Part shown: positions 57,214 through 64,000 of the stretch, piece by piece
Layout: each line of letters opens with the position of its first letter
Position numbering within the stretch: the stretch's first letter is position 1
Assembly (NCBI RefSeq): GCF_001644575.1
Contig: NZ_CP015596.1
Location: forward strand, 3,782,001-3,846,000
Reading direction: 5' to 3'
DNA from: Mycobacterium adipatum
Lineage (GTDB): Bacteria > Actinomycetota > Actinomycetes > Mycobacteriales > Mycobacteriaceae
DNA: 64,000 bases
The notes under the pieces: generated by a model
Told to the model about the DNA's origin: nothing
The model's input: the letters and a program-made list of their open reading frames with translations, nothing else
Database searches by the model: none
Position numbers and translations under genes: made by a program

Positions 57214-59550
57214 TCACGCCGCCGATGTCACCCGATACACGTCATAGACACCCTCGACATTGCGCACCACGTTCAGCACATGCCCCAAATGCTTCGGGTC
57301 GCCCATCTCGAAGGTGAATCGGCTGATCGCCACACGGTCGTTGGAGGTGGTCACCGACGCCGACAGGATGTTGACCTTCTCGTCGGCCAGCACGCGGGTC
57401 ACATCGGAGAGCAGCCGATGCCGGTCCAGCGCCTCCACCTGAATCGCCACCAGGAACACCGAGGACGGCGACGGGGCCCAATGCACCTCGATGATCCGTT
57501 CGGACTGCTCCTGCAACGATTCCGCGTTCGTGCAGTCGGTACGGTGCACACTGACGCCGCCACCGCGGGTCACGAAGCCCATGATGACGTCACCGGGCAC
57601 CGGGGTGCAGCATTTGGCGAGCTTGGTCAGCACGCCGACCGCACCCGGCACCGACACCCCGACGTCATCGCTGGTGCGCTGACGCACCGGCATGGTCGCG
57701 GGCGTGGATCGTTCGGCGATCTCGTCCTCGGCCTCCTCGTCGCCGCCGAGCTGGGCCAGCAGGCGCTGCACCACATGCCGGGCCGAGGTGTGCCCCTCAC
57801 CGACCGCGGTGTAGAGCGCGGAGACGTCGGCATAGTGCAGTTCGCGTGCCAGCGCGCTCATCGAATCGCCATTCATCAAGCGCTGCAACGGCAGTCCGCC
57901 GCGGCGAACCTCCTTGACGATGGCGTCCTTACCGGCTTCCAGGGCCTCCTCGCGGCGTTCCTTGGCGAACCACTGCCGGATCTTGGCCTTGGCGCGCGGG
58001 GACACCACGAAGGTCTGCCAGTCCCGCGACGGGCCCGCATTGGCGGCCTTGGAGGTGAAAACCTCGACCTGGTCCCCGTTTTCGAGCTTGCGCTCCAGCG
58101 CCACCAACCGGTGGTTCACCCGGGCACCGATACAGCGGTGTCCGACCTCGGTGTGCACGGCGTAGGCGAAGTCCACCGGGGTGGACCCGGTGGGCAGTGT
58201 GACGACATCGCCCTTGGGGGTGAAGACGAAGATCTCCTGCACGGCGAGGTCGTAGCGCAGTGATTCCAGGAACTCCCCGGGGTCGGCGGCCTCCCGCTGC
58301 CAGTCCAGCAGCTGACGCATCCAGGCCATCTCGTCGATCTCGGCGGAGGCGCCTCCTGGCGGTAACCCGTTGCGCCCCTTGGCTTCCTTGTAGCGCCAGT
58401 GCGCGGCGATACCGAATTCGGCGGTGTCGTGCATCTCGTTGGTGCGGATCTGCACCTCCAGCGGTTTGCCCTCCGGGCCGATCACCGTGGTGTGCAGGGA
58501 CTGGTAGACGCCGTACCGCGGCTGGGCGATGTAGTCCTTGAAGCGGCCCGCCATCGGCTGCCACAGCGAGTGCACCACGCCGACGGCCGCATAACAGTCC
58601 CGCATGTCGTGGCACAGGATTCGCACACCCACCAGGTCGTGGATATCGTCGAAATCGCGGCCTTTGACGATCATCTTCTGATAGATCGACCAGTAGTGTT
58701 TGGGCCTGCCCTCCACCGTGGCGTTGATCTTCATGGCGGCCAGCGAGGAACCGATCTCGGCCCGCACCCGGGCCAGGTAGGTGTCCCGCGACGGAGCTCG
58801 GTCGGCCACCAGGCGCACGATCTCCTCGTAGCGCTTGGGGTGCAGGATGGCAAACGACAGGTCCTCCAGCTCCCATTTCACCGTCGCCATGCCGAGCCGA
58901 TGCGCCAGCGGCGCAATCACTTCCAGCGTCTCGCGGGCCTTGCGGGCCTGTTTTTCCGGCGGCAGGAACCGCATGGTGCGCATGTTGTGCAGCCGGTCGG
59001 CGACCTTGATGACGAGCACCCGGGGGTCACGTGCCATCGCGATGATCATCTTGCGGATGGTCTCGCCCTCGGCGGCGCTGCCCAAGGCCACCTTGTCGAG
59101 TTTGGTCACCCCGTCGACGAGATGACCGACCTCGCTGCCGAAATCGTCGGTCAGCGCCTCCAGCGAGTAGCCGGTGTCCTCGACGGTGTCGTGCAGCAGC
59201 GCGGCGACCAGGGTGGTGGTGTCCATGCCGAGCTCGGCGAGGATATTGGCGACCGCCAGCGGATGGGTGATGTAGGGGTCACCCGAACGGCGCAGCTGAT
59301 CGGCGTGGCGCTCCTCGGCGACATCGTAGGCCCGCTGCAGAATGGCCAGGTCGGCCTTGGGATGGAACTGTCGGTGCACGGCGACCAGCGGTTCGAGCAC
59401 CGGGTTCACCAGGCTGCGCTGGGAGGTCATCCGCCGGGCGAGGCGCGCCCGCACGCGACGTGAGGCACTGATCTTCGAGGTGTCCTGCGAGCTGGCATCC
59501 CCTGCGGGCACGGACGCGATGGCCTGCCCGGTGCCGGGTTCGTCGGCCAT
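57214..59550 (-). CDS. relA: Bifunctional (p)ppGpp synthetase/hydrolase RelA/SpoT
   Basis: This 778-residue enzyme makes and degrades (p)ppGpp in the stringent response. The HD hydrolase has HDTVED at about 120-125. The synthetase shows the RFKD motif (from R336), the RxKD form found in bifunctional enzymes, followed by [11 protein letters not shown] and EVQIRT. TGS ([22 protein letters not shown] in part), helical, zinc-finger-like CCTPVPGD and ACT domains follow. ATG at 59550 has AGGAGG 5 nt upstream; the GTG at 59556 would be too close to it. It lies next to apt, as in M. tuberculosis Rv2583c-Rv2584c. Confidence 0.97.
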   Translation of the reverse strand: MADEPGTGQAIASVPAGDASSQDTSKISASRRVRARLARRMTSQRSLVNPVLEPLVAVHRQFHPKADLAILQRAYDVAEERHADQLRRSGDPYITHPLAVANILAELGMDTTTLVAALLHDTVEDTGYSLEALTDDFGSEVGHLVDGVTKLDKVALGSAAEGETIRKMIIAMARDPRVLVIKVADRLHNMRTMRFLPPEKQARKARETLEVIAPLAHRLGMATVKWELEDLSFAILHPKRYEEIVRLVADRAPSRDTYLARVRAEIGSSLAAMKINATVEGRPKHYWSIYQKMIVKGRDFDDIHDLVGVRILCHDMRDCYAAVGVVHSLWQPMAGRFKDYIAQPRYGVYQSLHTTVIGPEGKPLEVQIRTNEMHDTAEFGIAAHWRYKEAKGRNGLPPGGASAEIDEMAWMRQLLDWQREAADPGEFLESLRYDLAVQEIFVFTPKGDVVTLPTGSTPVDFAYAVHTEVGHRCIGARVNHRLVALERKLENGDQVEVFTSKAANAGPSRDWQTFVVSPRAKAKIRQWFAKERREEALEAGKDAIVKEVRRGGLPLQRLMNGDSMSALARELHYADVSALYTAVGEGHTSARHVVQRLLAQLGGDEEAEDEIAERSTPATMPVRQRTSDDVGVSVPGAVGVLTKLAKCCTPVPGDVIMGFVTRGGGVSVHRTDCTNAESLQEQSERIIEVHWAPSPSSVFLVAIQVEALDRHRLLSDVTRVLADEKVNILSASVTTSNDRVAISRFTFEMGDPKHLGHVLNVVRNVEGVYDVYRVTSAA

Positions 59551-59605
59551 GTTCACCTCCTGGCTGTTCGGAGTGGACCCACACGCTGGACTTCGACAAT
59601 AGCCG

Positions 59606-60151
59606 TCAGTCGGTGATGAGGCTGGTGACCTGCAGTGGTTGCACCGCGGCGCGCCCGTTCAGCGCGGTCAGTTCGAGCACCACCGCCGCGCCCGCCACCC
59701 GGGCACCGCTGTTGACCAGCAGCTGCGCGGCGGCGGCCAGGGTGCCGCCGGTCGCCAGTACGTCATCGATGACAAGAACGTTGCGACCGGCCAGATCGAT
59801 ACCGTCGGCCGGGATCTCCAGGGTCGCCGACCCGTATTCGAGGTCGTATCGCACCGTGTGCACCGGCGGCGGCAGCTTGCCGCCCTTGCGGACGGCGAGC
59901 ACCCCGGTGCCCATCTTGAGCGCGACGGCGGCACCCAGCAGGAACCCACGGGCGTCCACCCCGGCGATCAGGTCCACCCCGTCGGCGGCCTCGGCCAGCG
60001 CGTCGGTCACCACGGCCAGACCGCGCGGGTCGGCCAACACCGGGGTGAGGTCTTTGAACTCGACGCCGGGGATCGGGAAATCGGCGACGTGGCGGGTAAG
60101 GGCATCGATGAGCGTGGCGGCTTCGCGCCTGATGTCAGTCACGTCGGGCAC
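59606..60151 (-). CDS. apt: Adenine phosphoribosyltransferase
   Basis: Apt makes AMP from adenine and PRPP in purine salvage. The 181 residues show the PRPP-binding motif [32 protein letters not shown] near the N-terminus, and [14 protein letters not shown]. The start is GTG at 60151, with another GTG three codons later. It lies between dciAE (6-bp gap) and relA (55-bp gap) on the minus strand, so secD-secF-dciAE-apt is likely one transcription unit. Confidence 0.95.
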   Translation of the reverse strand: MPDVTDIRREAATLIDALTRHVADFPIPGVEFKDLTPVLADPRGLAVVTDALAEAADGVDLIAGVDARGFLLGAAVALKMGTGVLAVRKGGKLPPPVHTVRYDLEYGSATLEIPADGIDLAGRNVLVIDDVLATGGTLAAAAQLLVNSGARVAGAAVVLELTALNGRAAVQPLQVTSLITD

Positions 60152-60157
60152 CGGGCC

Positions 60158-61813
60158 TCACGTCAGGGACCAACGGTCCATGTTCCAGCCCGCTCCCCAT
60201 CGAGTCGGGTTACTGCTCACGGCGCCGACCTGCTTGGCGGTCAGCAAGGTGCGCTGCTGGCGGTACAGCGGCAGCGTCGGAACGTCCGCCCACAGGATCG
60301 GTCCGCTCTCCCCCAGCAGCCGCGCCTGCTCCTTGGGGTCGGCCGTCACCACCAGCGCGTCGATGATGCCGTCGATGCGTTCGTTGCTGTACCCGGCCAG
60401 ATTGTTGCCGTTGCCGGTGTGCAGGTCGTAGGCGTCCAAGGCCGAGGATCCGGTCGAGCCGCTGCCCGGGGCGCCACCGGTGCTCGCGATGAGCACGTCG
60501 ATCGTGTTGTCCCGCAGGCTCAGTGGTCCGACGGACTCGCCGGCGGCCTCGGTGACGGTGATGCCCGCGGCGGCACAGGCCGAGGCGATGGCGCCGACGG
60601 TGGCGGCCAGTCGCGGGTTGGGGCTCTGGTAACCGATCCGGACGGTGAGTGGCTGGTTGCCCAGGGCCTGCCGCGCCCCCTCGATGTTCGCGACGCCGAA
60701 CTGCCCCGCCTCGCCCGCACTTTCGGCGGCCGAGACGGCGTCCTCGGTGGTCGGGCTGAGCCGGGCGTTGGCGATCGGCACCTGCGCGTTGCGCGCGATG
60801 GTGTCCCGCGGGGTGCACAGCGACAGGGCGCGCCGCGCCGGCGGCGCGGCCATCGGCCCCTGCGCCGAATAGATCAGTTGCTCGATTCCCGCCGACGGGG
60901 TGTCGGTGCGCGAGTAGCCGGCCGGCAGGTTGAGGGTGCCCGCCGATCCGGCCGAGATGTCGACAACATCGAAGGACCCGCTGTTGATCCGGTCCTGGAT
61001 GTCGGCGCCGCGAGGCCACACCGTCACCCGCGCGGCGGCCGGCTTGGCACCCCACCACTTGTCGTTGGCCACCAGCACCACCGCGCCGTCCCCGGTGACC
61101 GAGTCCACCTTGTAGGGACCCGAGGACGGGAGCCCTTTGAGGTCGGTGTCCGTGGTCAGATCCCAGGTCGAATTCCAGGCCCGCGCGATCCGGTCCAGGG
61201 CGCCCACATCGCTGGTCTGCACGGCGGTGGTCACCCCGCCGTCGCCGAGGCCCAGCTCGTCGGCCAGCACATGCGAGGGCAGCATCGCCGTCGCCCCGAA
61301 CAGCTGGCCGTAGTCGGCGACGGCGCGGTCCTGCGCGAAGGACACCCGGGCCTTCTTCTGACCGGGAACACAGTCGATCGTGGCGATATCGCGGTAGCCG
61401 GCGGTGCTGGCCGCGTCGAAGGCCGGGAATCGGCCGGACTGGGCCGCCCAGGTCAGCACCATGTCATCGCAGGTGATCGGTTTGCCGTCGGAGTAGACGG
61501 CAGCGGCGTTGATTTCGTAGTCGAGCACCAGCGGGGCGCGGCCGACCACCGAAACCGTGCCGTAGTCGCGGTCGCTGACGATCTGGCCGTCGGGTCCGCG
61601 GTAGGTGAAACCGGTGAGCACCCTGGCGAACGCCTGCGGACCACCGGAGGCGGCGCCGGCCACCGAGTTGGTGTTGTAGGTGAACAGTGCTCCGTCGACG
61701 GCGTAGTCGATGGCCCCGTCGGACCCGGACGAGCAGCCCGCCGATACCAGGGCCACCGACAGCGACAACGCGGCCGCCGCCGTACCGGTCCGCCGGATCA
61801 CGCGCCGGGACAT
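60158..61813 (-). CDS. dciAE: ABC-type substrate-binding lipoprotein (DciAE type, Rv2585c)
   Basis: This 551-residue family 5 extracellular solute-binding (peptide/nickel type) lipoprotein has a lipobox SAGC (Cys27). Mature segments such as ITCDDMVLTWAAQSG, RDIATIDCVPG, SSGPYKVDSVTGDGAVVLVAN and ARRALSLCTPRDTIARN (in part) fit the OppA/DppA fold. No permease or ATPase gene is adjacent, so its partner transporter is unknown. Its ATG shares one base with the secF stop (TAATG). The conserved placement between apt and secF is the same in M. tuberculosis. Confidence 0.88.
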   Translation of the reverse strand: MSRRVIRRTGTAAAALSLSVALVSAGCSSGSDGAIDYAVDGALFTYNTNSVAGAASGGPQAFARVLTGFTYRGPDGQIVSDRDYGTVSVVGRAPLVLDYEINAAAVYSDGKPITCDDMVLTWAAQSGRFPAFDAASTAGYRDIATIDCVPGQKKARVSFAQDRAVADYGQLFGATAMLPSHVLADELGLGDGGVTTAVQTSDVGALDRIARAWNSTWDLTTDTDLKGLPSSGPYKVDSVTGDGAVVLVANDKWWGAKPAAARVTVWPRGADIQDRINSGSFDVVDISAGSAGTLNLPAGYSRTDTPSAGIEQLIYSAQGPMAAPPARRALSLCTPRDTIARNAQVPIANARLSPTTEDAVSAAESAGEAGQFGVANIEGARQALGNQPLTVRIGYQSPNPRLAATVGAIASACAAAGITVTEAAGESVGPLSLRDNTIDVLIASTGGAPGSGSTGSSALDAYDLHTGNGNNLAGYSNERIDGIIDALVVTADPKEQARLLGESGPILWADVPTLPLYRQQRTLLTAKQVGAVSSNPTRWGAGWNMDRWSLT

Positions 61814-63048
61814 TAGGTCCGCCGTTTGCCCGACGGTCGAGTGGGCCGGTTCGGGCGCGCACCGGGTGCGGGCTTGTCCGGTGCCGGGGCCGCGGGCGCG
61901 GCGGCGCTGGCGCTCACCGCCTCCTCGGCGATATCGGCAGCGGGTTCGTCGTCGGTCTCGGCCTCGGCACCCGTCTTGGCGGCGGCGGCCGCGCGGCGGC
62001 GCAGCACCCGCTTGGTGTGCTTGCTGACCAGCTCGGTGCGTTCCCGCAGGCTCACCAGCAGCGGGGTGGCGAAGTAGATCGAGGAGTAGGTACCGACGAG
62101 CACGCCGACCAGCTGCACCAACGCCAGATCCTGCAACGTGCCCACGCCGAGCAGCCAGACCGCGATGACCATCAGCGCGATGATCGGCAGCGCCGAGATG
62201 AGGCTGGTGTTGATGGAGCGCATGAACGTCTGGTTGACGGCCAGGTTGGCCTGTTCGGCGAACGTCCGGCGGGTGGTGTGCTCGAAACCGTCGGTGTTCT
62301 CCTCCACCTTGTCGAACACGATGACGGTGTCGTAAAGCGAGAATCCCAGAATGGTCAGCAGCCCGATCACGGTGGCCGGGGACACTTCGAAGCCCACCAG
62401 GGCGTACACCCCGGCGGTGACGATCAGGTCGAAGAACAGTGCCGCCAGCGCGGCGATCGCCATATAGCGCTCGTAGCGCACGGTGATGTAGATGGTGACG
62501 AGCACCAGGAACACCACCAGCGCGATGAGCGCCTTCTGGGTGATCTGGCCGCCCCAGGTCGAGGACACCGCCGAGTCACTGATGGCCTGCTTGCTGGGCT
62601 CGCCGTTGGAGCCCTTGGGCGCGAAGGCGTCGAACAGCGCCACCCGCAGCTTCTCGGTCTCGTCGTTCGTCAGCGTCTCGGTGCGGATCTGCACGGTCGC
62701 CGACGGTCCGTTGCCGACGATCACCACCGTCTCGGGAGGCTTGCCCATCGCCTCGTTGAAGACCGTCTCGACCTGCTGCGTGGTGGCCTGCGCCTTGGCG
62801 CCGTCGACCGGCATCGAAACCTTGGTGCCGCCCTCGAAGTCGATGCCGAAGGTGAACCCGCGCAACAGCATCGCCAGGATCGAGATGCCGACGATGACGC
62901 CGCTGACGGCGTACCAGAGCTTGCGCTTACCGATGACCTCGAAGGCGCCGGTGCCGGTGTAGAGGCGCACGAAGAAGCCGTGCCGCGGCGCCCCGGCGGC
63001 GCCGGTCTCGGACACCGCGGTCTCTGCGGAGGAATGTTTGGCCGACAT
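61813..63048 (-). CDS. secF: Protein translocase subunit SecF
   Basis: SecF works with SecD to drive late steps of Sec protein export using the proton gradient. The 411 residues have six transmembrane helices, the first extracytoplasmic P1-like domain after helix 1, and the conserved motif FGIDFEGGTKVSM. Later segments ILGFSLYDTVIVFDKVEENT and ALPIIALMVIAVWLLG (in part) are typical of RND-type SecF. The C-terminal 60-70 residues are Ala/Pro-rich and basic, a mycobacterial extension. It starts 4 bp after secD and overlaps dciAE by 1 bp. Confidence 0.96.
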   Translation of the reverse strand: MSAKHSSAETAVSETGAAGAPRHGFFVRLYTGTGAFEVIGKRKLWYAVSGVIVGISILAMLLRGFTFGIDFEGGTKVSMPVDGAKAQATTQQVETVFNEAMGKPPETVVIVGNGPSATVQIRTETLTNDETEKLRVALFDAFAPKGSNGEPSKQAISDSAVSSTWGGQITQKALIALVVFLVLVTIYITVRYERYMAIAALAALFFDLIVTAGVYALVGFEVSPATVIGLLTILGFSLYDTVIVFDKVEENTDGFEHTTRRTFAEQANLAVNQTFMRSINTSLISALPIIALMVIAVWLLGVGTLQDLALVQLVGVLVGTYSSIYFATPLLVSLRERTELVSKHTKRVLRRRAAAAAKTGAEAETDDEPAADIAEEAVSASAAAPAAPAPDKPAPGARPNRPTRPSGKRRT

Positions 63049-63052
63049 CTGA

Positions 63053-64000
63053 CTAACCCCGTCCTGTCGAGTGCACGGCGCGCCGTTCCCGGGCGATCTG
63101 CTGGACCGCCCCGAGCCCGTTGAACGCCGGCTTGGCCAGCGTCGCCGACTTGGAGGACAGGTACACCAGCGGCCAGGTCACCAGGAACACCACCAGCACG
63201 TCCAGGATGGTCGTCAGGCCCAGCGTGAACGCGAAGCCCTTGACCTGACCGACCGCCAGGAAGTAGAGCACCGCGGCGGCCAGGAACGTGACGGCGTTAC
63301 CGGACAGGATGGTCTTGCGGGCCCGGGCCCAGCCGCGCGGCACCGCCGAGCGGTAGGACCGGCCCTCGCGGATCTCGTCCTTGATCCGCTCGAAGAACAC
63401 CACGAACGAGTCGGCGGTCGTACCGATACCGATGATCAGACCGGCGATACCGGCCAGGTCGAGGGTGTAGTTGATGTATCTACCCAGCAACACCAGCAGC
63501 GCGTACGCCATCGCACCGGCCAGGATCAGCGACAGCGCGGTCAGCAATCCGAGCACCCGGTAGTAGAGCAGCGCGTAGACCAGCACCAGCGCCAGGCCGA
63601 CCGCGCCCGCGATCAGGCCCGCCTTGAGTGAGGTCAAACCCAGTGTGGCCGAGACGGTTTCGGCTTCCGACGACTCGAAGGACAGCGGCAGCGAACCGTA
63701 CTTGAGCACGTTGGCGAGCTCGCGCGCCGAGGAGTCGGTGAACTGCCCGGTGATCTGGGTGCGTCCGCCGGGGATCGCCTCCTGGATCTCCGGGGCGCTG
63801 ACCACCTGCGAGTCCAGCGTGAAGGCGGTCTGGGTACCGACGTTCGCCGCGGTGAAATCGGCCCAGATCTTGGAGCCGGCGCTCTTGAACTCGACATCGA
63901 CGACGTAATCGCCGCGCTGCTGGTCCAGTCCGGATCCGGCGGTCTTGATCTCCTCACCGCTCATGATCGACTTGTCGAGCAGGTACACGGTGTTGTGGTC
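63053..64000 (-). CDS. secD: Protein translocase subunit SecD (partial, 5' end outside the window)
   Basis: Only the 3' part is visible (316 codons). The frame continues past 64000, so the apparent start near 63988 is an internal valine codon. Visible features are the end of the P1 domain ([20 protein letters not shown]), then the six-helix RND core with [34 protein letters not shown] (in parts: [19 protein letters not shown]) and [15 protein letters not shown]. Full mycobacterial SecD is about 570-600 residues, so roughly half is missing here. It is followed by secF after 4 bp. Confidence 0.95.
   Translation of the reverse strand, partial: DHNTVYLLDKSIMSGEEIKTAGSGLDQQRGDYVVDVEFKSAGSKIWADFTAANVGTQTAFTLDSQVVSAPEIQEAIPGGRTQITGQFTDSSARELANVLKYGSLPLSFESSEAETVSATLGLTSLKAGLIAGAVGLALVLVYALLYYRVLGLLTALSLILAGAMAYALLVLLGRYINYTLDLAGIAGLIIGIGTTADSFVVFFERIKDEIREGRSYRSAVPRGWARARKTILSGNAVTFLAAAVLYFLAVGQVKGFAFTLGLTTILDVLVVFLVTWPLVYLSSKSATLAKPAFNGLGAVQQIARERRAVHSTGRG

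Overview
This window is high-GC DNA from a mycobacterium, most likely a fast-growing Mycolicibacterium-type species; the exact species cannot be told from the sequence alone. The evidence is the gene content and gene order. From memory they follow the M. tuberculosis stretch Rv2538c-Rv2587c: aroB, aroK, aroC, prepilin peptidase, aroE, mltG, ruvX, alaS, YjbQ, rarA, the transglutaminase/ATP-grasp cluster, aspS, Rv2575-type protease, Rv2578c-type radical SAM, hisS, MBL hydrolase, ppiB, relA, apt, dciAE, secF, secD. No tRNA, rRNA, insertion sequence, phage or CRISPR array was seen, and no gene-free stretch exceeds about 215 bp.

Layout. 1-9.1 kb (minus strand): shikimate genes aroC-aroK-aroB, an orphan A24 prepilin peptidase, aroE, then mltG-ruvX-alaS and a YjbQ protein, most of them overlapping or within a few bases of each other. 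9.2-12.7 kb: a duplicated ABM-like domain protein, rarA, a DUF3097 protein and a PUA/ASCH-like protein, three of these four behind short leaderless-type promoters. 12.7-20.7 kb (minus): a HELGH metallopeptidase, two transglutaminase-fold proteins and a circularly permuted ATP-grasp/alpha-E protein, which look like one peptide-modification or ligation system. 20.8-26.8 kb: a lipid-flavoured block in which two degenerate WS/DGAT-like acyltransferases bracket a thiolase and its divergent HxlR regulator, followed by a Ddn-like F420 oxidoreductase and a DUF4436 membrane protein. 26.9-33.2 kb: aspS, SRPBCC, a haloalkane-dehalogenase-like hydrolase, a carboxylesterase, a zinc metallopeptidase and a DinB/MDMPI-like protein.

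33.2-44.3 kb is an accessory metabolic block. It holds a TetR-type regulator with a divergent TesB thioesterase and two co-transcribed acyl-CoA dehydrogenases, linked by a shared 12-bp operator candidate. It continues with a canonical WS/DGAT, a complete arcDABC arginine deiminase operon and a PhyH-type dioxygenase. 44.3-47 kb: an Rv2578c-type radical SAM gene under a perfect mycobacterial LexA box, a methyltransferase and a small secreted protein. 47.2-52 kb: the urea ABC transporter operon urtABCDE. 52-64 kb: dtd, a small membrane protein, hisS, an MBL hydrolase, two tandem exported cyclophilins, a DUF4333 lipoprotein, relA, apt, dciAE, secF and the 3' part of secD, which is cut by the window edge.

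Themes: translation and its quality control (alaS, aspS, hisS, dtd), the stringent response and purine salvage (relA, apt), protein export and folding (secDF, cyclophilins), acyl-CoA and wax-ester chemistry, and nitrogen acquisition (urea uptake, arginine deiminase). The chromosome is very compact: GTGA/ATGA overlaps are common within operons, and four convergent pairs share exactly 4 bp of interlocked stop codons. Many promoters fit the mycobacterial leaderless pattern TANNNT followed 6-7 nt later by GTG or ATG.
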